From Holophagales bacterium UBA2201 (GTDB taxonomy: Bacteria > Acidobacteriota > Thermoanaerobaculia > UBA2201): 5,415 nucleotides of DNA. The stretch covers positions 266-5,680 of the forward strand of contig DCUZ01000113.1 of the NCBI GenBank assembly GCA_002327305.1. Direction: 5' to 3'. Shown piece after piece: positions 1 through 5,415 of this stretch; the first letter of the stretch is position 1; every line of letters starts with the position of its first letter. The notes beneath the pieces were generated by a model. It saw nothing but the letters and a program-made list of their open reading frames with translations. It was not told the origin of the DNA and searched no databases. A program made the position numbers and the translations under genes.

Positions 1-665
<665 letters not shown>

Positions 666-1003
666 AGGATTGGGAGCGCTATTCTACCCTATTTTAATCC
701 CGGTGGCAACTTTATTGCTTTTGGCCATAGGGCCGTAAGACTGGAAGGCCTGTCCGCTGGAACACTTGAGGGCTGAAACGCTCCGCCCTTTGTTATCCGA
801 CATTCGTCATCCTAAGCTCCATCCGGCTGTGCAGTTTCCACTGAGCCGAAGGCACTCCTGCCATGATTCGACCAATTTATCGGAAACAGGAGTGTGTCTC
901 CCTCTCCCCGGATGGACCCGATCTATCGGCGTATGGTCATGGGACCCAGGTTCATCCCATAGGGAGATCTGCGCAAAGCCGTCGCTGGTGTCGCCATGAA
1001 ATC
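666..1003. other. Intergenic gap between the repeat-protein gene and secA
   Basis: This gap of 338 bases holds the secA promoter at its left end. Short open frames exist on both strands (for example 766-999 plus and 807-1037 minus), but their translations show no recognisable domain, no ribosome binding site and unconvincing composition. The inverted repeat CACTCCTG (853-860) / CAGGAGTG (887-894) has a 26-nt loop and no T-run, so I do not call it a terminator. I see no convincing intrinsic terminator for the repeat-protein gene on the minus strand, so read-through into secA cannot be excluded. Confidence 0.6.
681..709 (-). promoter_or_regulatory. Candidate sigma70-type promoter of secA
   Basis: On the minus strand a -35 box TTGCCA (704-709) is followed after exactly 17 bp by a -10 box TAGAAT (681-686). 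Each matches the consensus at five of six bases. The expected transcription start is near 674, which leaves a leader of only about 8-10 nt before the secA ATG at 665. The match to consensus is seen directly; that it is used is inferred. Confidence 0.6.
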
Positions 1004-4000
1004 TTAGGGGCACGGGTGGATCGCCTGGGGTGCGCACGCCTTTGCGCTCGGATTCCGTTCGGCTCCGCTTCCATCAAGGCCATAGGAACCCTCCACTTCG
1101 GACCCGCGAGGCACCACAAGGAAGAATATATCGCTTCCAGCGTCTGCCGAATGGAACCGCCGTTCGCCACCCGTCGAACAGGTCAGGGGCACAACCTCGG
1201 ACCATGAGCCGAGGGGTCCGCTGTAGACGGCATAGTCGCCGTCGCGGTAATAACAGGAGTGCCCCCAGCGCAGGACCACCCCTCCATCCCGCTCCTTGGC
1301 GGCCCGCAGCGAGGCGGCCTCCACCGCTCCGGATGATTCGACGGGGAGGGTCCAAAGCTCGAACCCATGGACGCCGTCCGTGGCCGTGAAGTAGACCGAC
1401 GACGCGCCCTGAACAAAGAAACGCGGGTAGGAGGATGCAGGACCCGGCAAAATGTCCGCCGCTTTGAGGGTGTGTTCTTCCGTGCCGTCCGTTTCCCAGA
1501 CCTCCAAACCGTCCTCGGGTGTCATGGCGGAAAAGACAAGGCGCCCGTCGGACAGCCGGAGGGCCTCGAAAGGCATGGAACTGCCCGGCCCCGGCCACAG
1601 GTCGGCCACCCGGATCGTGCCCTCTTCCGTGCCATCGGTGCGCCACAATTCATACCCGGCCTCGAAGTCGAACGCGGAAAAGTAAATCCCCTCCGGCGCA
1701 GAAACGAGAAAATGCGGCAGGGATGAGCGGGGTCCCGCGCAAATGTCCTTTAGGAGATGGGTGCCCTCCTCCGTTCCATCGGTGATCCAAAGTTCCACGC
1801 CATGCATTTCGTCAAGAAAAGCAAATAGGACTTCGGTCCCCAAAGGAATCATCGGAAAGGAACCCGATTCATGTAATTCAACTGCAGGAATGGCACCGGT
1901 ACTCCTGAGAAGGCGCGTGCCCTCTTCCAGGCCATCGCTGATCCATAATTCCCACGGACCATCCCACGTCCCCATAAAGGTACTCATCCAATACACAAAG
2001 GCGCCATTTACCGTCCACCTATTAATATCTATGCCACCCGCTCCTGGGTTGATGTCTTTGACAAGACGCGTCCCGCCCTCGGTGCCGTCCGTCCTCCACC
2101 ATTCGCACCCGTGCACACCGTCATGGACCGTGAAGAGCAATATTCCACCTTCCGAAAGGGGCGCTGGGCTTCCCATGTATGACGAACCCTTGGAACCGGG
2201 ATGGATGTCCTTGACCAGCACCGTCCCCTGCGGGCTGCCGTCGGTTGCCCACAATTCCGCCCCATGGATGCCGTCGTCGGCATAAAGCATAAAGGTTTCA
2301 CCGGCAAAACCCATGAGGTCCGGGCTGGAACCATGCTGTCCGAGGTTGATGTCCTTGACCATCCGGGTGCCCTCCGGCGTACCGTCGGTCCTCCAGAGCT
2401 CATAACCATGGATGCCGTTATCGGCCTCCAGCAATGCAACGCCGCCAAGGTCGCCAAGGTCCCCCGTCCATGACAGGTTCACCACAACGTCCGGCACTTG
2501 GATGGTTCCCTCAGCGGATCCATCCGTCATCCAGAATTGTTTGGAAGGGTCATCCCCCTGCACAAGCGGCTCGCCGCTCAACAGGGAACCGACGGAGGAT
2601 GCCTCCGAGTTATGCCAGGAGTGTCCAGCCCCGGGAGCAAAATCCACCAACAACCGGGTGCCTATGGGGCCGCCGTCGCTCCGCCATAATTCCAGCCCGT
2701 GCACTCCATCATCGGCCGAGAAGAGAAGCGACCCGTCTGGGGCAAGGCTACCGGGCAGAGTCAGGACCTGTGAACTGGCCGCGGCTCTGGGGCTGGCCAC
2801 TTGCCAGGTGCCCGCAACGGTGCCGTCGGTCCGCCACAGTCCACCGAACTCACCCAACCCCATCGTCCCTAAATAGAGAATCCCATCCAAAACGGCAAAG
2901 CCGTCCCTAAACCATGCATAGGGGTCCTCTTCCGGCGTGCTCATGACCACAAAGGTTCCCTCTTCCGTTCCATCGCTGCGCCAAAGAAGGTCTTGCAAAT
3001 AATACGAAACATTCCGCCCGGTATTGAAATAAACGAGGTCACCGGAGGCCACCAAGAGGCTATTATAGGTATTGTTGATCTCTTTGACCAGGTGGGTTCC
3101 GGCTTCGGTTCCGTCGCTGCGCCACAATTCGCTGTATCCAAAAGCGTTGTTGGCCAAAAAGAATAAATACGCACCGGCGGGTTGAAAATTGTTGGCATTT
3201 CGCGCCCCCCATTTCACCATCTGTGTGCTGCTCGGTGTTCCATAGCTTCGCCGGAGGCCCGAATTGTCGCCCCAATAAAGCATCCCCTGCCATGAAAATA
3301 TCTCTCTGATCCCGGAGGAAGAGGGTCCCGGCTCAACATCCACGGCCAATACAGTTCCCTGGGGGGTGCCGTCGGTTTTCCACAATTCACGGCCATGCAC
3401 ACCATCGTCGGCCGTGAAAAACAGCCGGTTCCCATGAAGGGTGAGGTTCGCGGGAAAAGAACTTCCGCCGCCCGGGTGAATGTCCTTCAACAGTTCAGTT
3501 CCCGCTTCCGTTCCGTCGGTCCGCCATAGCTCGGCTCCGAATTCGCCATCGTCCGCTCTAAAAAACGCCGCTTCCCCCAGTCCCACGATCTCACCCTCGA
3601 TCTTTGAGGAAGAATCTCCCTGGCGGATGTCCTTCACCATTCCGGTTCCCTGCGGCGTCCCATCGGTCTTCCATAGTTCCCTTCCATGCATGCCGTCGTC
3701 GGCGGCGAAAAAGAGCCGCTGCTGAACAATGCCGTATCCCCCGCCCCACCACCAAAAAGAATTATGGCCTCCCGGTCCTGGATAGATGTCCAGCAAGAGC
3801 CTTGTTCCTCCCTTTGTGCCATCGGTGGTCCATAGCTCATGGCCCGAGGACGGGCAGTGTGTTTCGAAAATAACTTGATGACCCAATACTAATCCATACC
3901 TAGATCCGTATGGCGGACAGGGATCGGTGATGAATTCCGTGCCCCCATGCGTTCCATCGCTTAACCACAGGCCCGACAAATGCCGGTCATCGAAAGACGA

Positions 4001-4162
4001 AAAGAGTATCTTGTCGTCAAAGGCGGCCAGCACGGTAGCGGAAGAGTACAAGGGCGGACCCTCGGTCTTGATGTCCATGACCATGCGCGCCCCCGCGGCG
4101 CCGGGGCATGGGGGAACGGATCCCATGAGAACCAACACCCCTAAAACCATCCGAAGCCCCAT
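1004..4162 (-). CDS. Exported ELWxxDGT-repeat protein, probably beta-propeller-like, with C-terminal Cys-containing module
   Basis: The product is about 1052 residues from the ATG at 4162. Order: a Sec signal peptide (residues 1-25), then 18 repeats of roughly 48 residues whose signature is ELWxTDGTxxGTxLVKDI, often preceded by ADDGxHG, then a terminal ELW half repeat (935), then a C-terminal module (about 951-1046). Proteins of this type are catalogued, as I recall, as ELWxxDGT repeat proteins of unknown function. The repeat length and alternating hydrophobic strands suggest beta-propeller blades; that is inference. The signal peptide places it outside the cytoplasmic membrane. No catalytic motif, membrane anchor or sortase signal is visible. 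Start choice: the frame stays open to a TTG at 4432, but the extra 90 residues are low-GC, carry no family features and would put the signal peptide internally. ATG codons at 4231 and 4228 are possible alternatives giving a long signal sequence. A weak AAGGA lies 16 nt before the chosen ATG. GC is clearly lower in the middle of the gene than in its neighbours. The reading frame is intact throughout. Confidence 0.88.
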   Translation of the reverse strand: MGLRMVLGVLVLMGSVPPCPGAAGARMVMDIKTEGPPLYSSATVLAAFDDKILFSSFDDRHLSGLWLSDGTHGGTEFITDPCPPYGSRYGLVLGHQVIFETHCPSSGHELWTTDGTKGGTRLLLDIYPGPGGHNSFWWWGGGYGIVQQRLFFAADDGMHGRELWKTDGTPQGTGMVKDIRQGDSSSKIEGEIVGLGEAAFFRADDGEFGAELWRTDGTEAGTELLKDIHPGGGSSFPANLTLHGNRLFFTADDGVHGRELWKTDGTPQGTVLAVDVEPGPSSSGIREIFSWQGMLYWGDNSGLRRSYGTPSSTQMVKWGARNANNFQPAGAYLFFLANNAFGYSELWRSDGTEAGTHLVKEINNTYNSLLVASGDLVYFNTGRNVSYYLQDLLWRSDGTEEGTFVVMSTPEEDPYAWFRDGFAVLDGILYLGTMGLGEFGGLWRTDGTVAGTWQVASPRAAASSQVLTLPGSLAPDGSLLFSADDGVHGLELWRSDGGPIGTRLLVDFAPGAGHSWHNSEASSVGSLLSGEPLVQGDDPSKQFWMTDGSAEGTIQVPDVVVNLSWTGDLGDLGGVALLEADNGIHGYELWRTDGTPEGTRMVKDINLGQHGSSPDLMGFAGETFMLYADDGIHGAELWATDGSPQGTVLVKDIHPGSKGSSYMGSPAPLSEGGILLFTVHDGVHGCEWWRTDGTEGGTRLVKDINPGAGGIDINRWTVNGAFVYWMSTFMGTWDGPWELWISDGLEEGTRLLRSTGAIPAVELHESGSFPMIPLGTEVLFAFLDEMHGVELWITDGTEEGTHLLKDICAGPRSSLPHFLVSAPEGIYFSAFDFEAGYELWRTDGTEEGTIRVADLWPGPGSSMPFEALRLSDGRLVFSAMTPEDGLEVWETDGTEEHTLKAADILPGPASSYPRFFVQGASSVYFTATDGVHGFELWTLPVESSGAVEAASLRAAKERDGGVVLRWGHSCYYRDGDYAVYSGPLGSWSEVVPLTCSTGGERRFHSADAGSDIFFLVVPRGSEVEGSYGLDGSGAERNPSAKACAPQAIHPCP
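1025..1312 (-). other. C-terminal module of the repeat protein (fibronectin-III-like or export-related tail)
   Basis: Residues about 951-1046 break from the repeat pattern. They contain VVLRWGHSCYY, then YAVYSGPLG, CSTGG, FFLVVPRG and EGSYGLDGSGAERNPS, and end with ACAPQ. There are four cysteines, at residues 970, 995, 1043 and 1051. From memory, very similar tails (vYxGxLGxf...CSTGG...YLVVP...EGSYGxxSxGxERP...C) close many otherwise unrelated secreted proteins of Acidobacteriota and related lineages. Its role is unknown to me; a small beta-sandwich with disulphides is plausible. Confidence 0.6.
1352..3973 (-). repeat. Array of 18 ELWxxDGT protein repeats plus a terminal half repeat
   Basis: The ELW position of each unit, numbered from the ATG at 4162, falls at residues 64, 109, 162, 211, 259, 302, 345, 392, 441, 491, 542, 588, 636, 687, 738, 790, 838 and 887, with a cap ELW at 935. 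Spacings run from 43 to 53 and average about 48 residues. Units 2-5, 12-14 and 16-18 are close to canonical (ELW, DGT or DGS, mostly GT and KDI-like strand). Units 6-11 and 15 are more divergent: unit 6 reads GLRRSYGTPSST, unit 10 has DGG, unit 11 starts QFW and unit 15 has DGL. The repeats are conserved as protein, not as near-identical DNA, which points to an old array. Confidence 0.92.
4088..4162 (-). other. Predicted Sec signal peptide of the repeat protein
   Basis: The first 25 residues show a short n-region with one arginine (MGLR), a hydrophobic core (MVLGVLVLMG) and a c-region ending in AGA, giving a plausible signal peptidase I cut before RMVMDIK. The single Cys (VPPC) does not fit a lipobox well, so a lipoprotein is unlikely. 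This segment is the main argument for starting the protein at 4162. Confidence 0.75.
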
Positions 4163-4232
4163 CGAAGACCAGCCGGGATCCTTGGCTTTTTTCTGAAGTT
4201 GAAGATGGAAGAGGGCGATAACACGCATCATG

Positions 4233-4263
4233 ATAATGATTGTGCAATTCAGGTGCCAGTCAA
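4233..4263 (-). promoter_or_regulatory. Weak candidate promoter of the repeat-protein gene
   Basis: On the minus strand TTGACT (4258-4263) is followed after 19 bp by CATTAT (4233-4238). The -35 is good, the -10 is four of six, and the spacer is long. It would start transcription near 4226, giving a leader of about 64 nt before the ATG at 4162 and agreeing with that start. An alternative is TTGACA (4446-4451) with a 17-bp spacer and a poor -10 AAAGAT (4423-4428). Confidence 0.25.
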
Positions 4264-4436
4264 GGTCGGCCCTTTGGCAGATCGGAATACTCTCAGAGAA
4301 ATTACCGACGAGGAATCGCCCATTTAAAACGCATCTTGCTGACATCATTGATCTTATGCTAATACTGATGCATCTCCTCTTATTGCTATCGTGCACATTC
4401 AACACCCGGCCTATCCTGCAGGATCTTTTCAATATT

Positions 4437-4451
4437 TTGACAAGTTGTCAA
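4437..4451. promoter_or_regulatory. Perfect 15-bp dyad, operator candidate
   Basis: The sequence TTGACAA-G-TTGTCAA has perfect 7-bp arms around one central base. It ends 4 bp before the -35 box of the plus-strand promoter at 4456-4484, and its outer arm forms a consensus -35 (TTGACA) on each strand. The symmetry is typical of a homodimeric regulator site. No regulator gene is in the window, so the binding protein is unknown. Confidence 0.5.
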
Positions 4452-4455
4452 TCTA

Positions 4456-4484
4456 TTGAAAGAATATTTCCCTCAAGGTATATT
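4456..4484 (+). promoter_or_regulatory. Candidate sigma70-type promoter of the radical SAM gene
   Basis: A -35 box TTGAAA (4456-4461) is followed after exactly 17 bp by a -10 box TATATT (4479-4484). Each is five of six to consensus. Transcription would start near 4491 and give a leader of roughly 190 nt before the ATG at 4683, spanning the hairpin at 4520 and the heptad array. Confidence 0.6.
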
Positions 4485-4519
4485 GGGCGGCGGCGTTCTA
4501 ATTCGAAATGACCCATCCC

Positions 4520-4540
4520 TATCCAATTGTTGGATATCCA
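4520..4540 (+). promoter_or_regulatory. Hairpin with overlapping alternative palindrome in the leader
   Basis: TATCCAA (4520-4526), loop TTG, TTGGATA (4530-4536) can form a 7-bp stem. The right arm also belongs to a separate perfect 10-bp palindrome, TGGATATCCA (4531-4540), so the two pairings exclude one another. There is no following T-run, so it is not a standard terminator. Confidence 0.35.
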
Positions 4541-4592
4541 TTATCCGACATTCCGATTCCCGTCCTGCAACCCTGCTTCCTTCTCCTTCTTG

Positions 4593-4648
4593 CTTCCGCC
4601 TTCCTCCTTCCGCCTTCCTCCTTCCGCCTTCCACCTTCCTCCTTCCTC
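4593..4648. repeat. Eight tandem 7-bp units CTTCCNC in a pyrimidine-rich tract
   Basis: Eight consecutive heptamers CTTCCNC fill 56 bp without a break. The variable sixth base reads G, T, G, T, G, A, T, T, so the first part is also a 14-bp repeat. The wider tract 4571-4670 has only 11 purines in 100 bases. It resembles heptameric short tandem repeats known from other bacterial genomes. It lies 35 bp before the radical SAM start, inside the predicted leader. On the minus strand it is a GGAAG-rich purine run. Open frames through it on either strand are artefacts of the repeat. Confidence 0.9.
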
Positions 4649-4682
4649 CTGCCCGCCTGCCCTGCCGCCCTGTTGGTGTATC

Positions 4683-5415
4683 ATGGAACCGACCATGCGC
4701 ACGGTGTTCGTCAACGTGGAAAATGGCATCTACGCCTCCGGTTTCCGCCGGATGGCCTCCGTCGCCCGGGCCCTGGACCCGGAGACGGAGGTGCTGTACC
4801 TGGTCCCCTCCAACGCCCTCTCCCCGCTGATGCTCGCCCTGCGGCCGGGGCGGCTGGGGGACGACCTGGCCGATGATGAGATCGCCGCCGTGGCCGAGAG
4901 ACTGGCCCGGGCCGACCTGGTGTGCTACTCCTCCATGACCCTCTTCGCCGGCATCGTCAAGCGCCTCATCCGCCGGGTGCGGGAGGTCAACCCGGGGGCC
5001 TTCCAGATCTGGGGCGGGGTCCACCCCATCGTGGCCCCCGGGGACGCCGTCGCGGAAGCCGACGCCGTCTGCGTCGGGGAGGGGGAGAGCGTCTTCGGCC
5101 CCCTATACGGGGCGCTGAAGGAGGGACGGGACCCCTCGGCGACGGAGAACTTCTGGTTCCGAAGGGGGGACCGGGTCGTCCGGAACCGTTTCCGCCCCCT
5201 CCACACCGGGGAGGAGATGGACCGCCTGCCCCCTCCCCTCTACGCCGAGAGGGAGCTCCTCTACCGCCGGGGGCGCGGCTTCGGTCCCCTGACCACGGCC
5301 GACTACCTCCGCTTCAACAGCCTCCGCTACATGGTGGTGTGGACCCTCGGATGCCCCTACCACTGCACCTACTGCGGCAATTCCCGCTTCATCGCCAACG
5401 ACCGGGGCTACGCCC
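4683..5415 (+). CDS. B12-binding-domain radical SAM protein, N-terminal part (truncated by window edge)
   Basis: The visible 244 codons show an N-terminal cobalamin-binding-type Rossmann domain (about residues 6-145) followed by the start of a radical SAM domain. Marks of the first are a beta strand at the start (RTVFVNVE), GFRRMASVARAL, the strand ADLVCYSSMT (77-86), WGGVHP (110-115) and AVCVGEGE (128-135). The cluster motif CPYHCTYC (224-231) supplies the three cysteines that bind the 4Fe-4S cluster which cleaves S-adenosylmethionine to a radical. Family members do methylations, ring rearrangements and other radical chemistry; the substrate cannot be read from this part. The classic cobalamin DxHxxG motif is absent, as is common in this subgroup. 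Start: ATG at 4683 or ATG at 4695; the second gives the more usual N-terminus. Neither has a good Shine-Dalgarno sequence. It is divergent from the repeat protein and is the first gene after the promoter at 4456. GC is high (43 of 60 in 5161-5220). Confidence 0.92.
   Translation, partial: MEPTMRTVFVNVENGIYASGFRRMASVARALDPETEVLYLVPSNALSPLMLALRPGRLGDDLADDEIAAVAERLARADLVCYSSMTLFAGIVKRLIRRVREVNPGAFQIWGGVHPIVAPGDAVAEADAVCVGEGESVFGPLYGALKEGRDPSATENFWFRRGDRVVRNRFRPLHTGEEMDRLPPPLYAERELLYRRGRGFGPLTTADYLRFNSLRYMVVWTLGCPYHCTYCGNSRFIANDRGYA

Larger units (their letters stand above)
4163..4682. other. Divergent intergenic region between the repeat protein and the radical SAM gene
   Basis: This region of 520 bases is AT-richer than the flanking genes; a hand count of 4381-4440 gives 25 G or C of 60. 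It contains a perfect dyad, a plus-strand promoter, a hairpin and a heptad array, each listed separately. Open frames here (the minus-strand extension to 4432 and a plus-strand frame at 4230-4511) look like chance: no ribosome binding site, no domain, and the minus frame begins with TTG. Confidence 0.65.

Noticed and set aside
853..894. Inverted repeat CACTCCTG / CAGGAGTG as a terminator
   Set aside because: The 8-bp arms are separated by 26 nt and no T-run follows on either strand.
807..1037. Minus-strand frame of 76 codons overlapping the end of the repeat gene
   Set aside because: No recognisable domain or ribosome binding site. The repeat protein already ends naturally after its C-terminal module, so this is not a frameshifted tail.
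1352..3973. Regularly spaced similar DNA segments suggesting a CRISPR or DNA tandem array
   Set aside because: The period of roughly 145 bp comes from the protein repeats. The units differ at the DNA level and sit inside one intact reading frame.
4163..4432. N-terminal extension of the repeat protein by 90 residues
   Set aside because: It begins with TTG, has no ribosome binding site, lies in AT-rich DNA, and would bury a normal signal peptide inside the protein.
4230..4511. Plus-strand frame of 93 codons with a Leu-rich, lipoprotein-like stretch
   Set aside because: The hydrophobic run ends in Cys but lies far from the start. There is no ribosome binding site, and the frame crosses the dyad and the promoter of the next gene.
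4473..5024. Minus-strand frame of 183 codons across the heptad array
   Set aside because: The Gly/Arg/Lys/Glu-rich part is just the translated heptad repeat, and the rest is antisense to the clear radical SAM gene.

Overview
The window looks like chromosomal DNA from a GC-rich bacterium. My best guess is a member of the Acidobacteriota or a nearby deep-branching lineage. This rests on the C-terminal module of the large central gene, which resembles tails I remember from secreted acidobacterial proteins, and on the high GC of the flanking genes. Nothing here fixes the taxon (no rRNA).

Layout: (1) 1-665, minus strand: the first 221 codons of secA, the motor ATPase of the Sec translocase, running off the left edge. 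(2) 666-1003: a gap of 338 bases with a good sigma70-type promoter very close to the secA start and no gene I can support. (3) 1004-4162, minus strand: a large exported protein of about 1052 residues. It has a Sec signal peptide, 18 ELWxxDGT-type repeats plus a terminal half repeat, and a Cys-containing C-terminal module. (4) 4163-4682: a divergent, AT-richer intergenic region of 520 bases. It holds a perfect 15-bp dyad, a strong plus-strand promoter, a small hairpin with an alternative palindrome, and an array of eight 7-bp units in a pyrimidine-rich tract. (5) 4683-5415, plus strand: the N-terminal part of a cobalamin-binding-type radical SAM protein, running off the right edge just after its CxxxCxxC cluster motif.

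The three genes do not form an obvious pathway. The repeat protein and secA are co-directional, but secA appears to have its own promoter. The repeat protein is probably a Sec substrate, so its position beside secA is thematically neat but is likely coincidence. The radical SAM gene is divergent and appears to have a leader of about 190 nt containing the heptad array. The least explained parts are the regulatory-looking intergenic region at 4437-4670 and the repeat protein itself, whose function is unknown.
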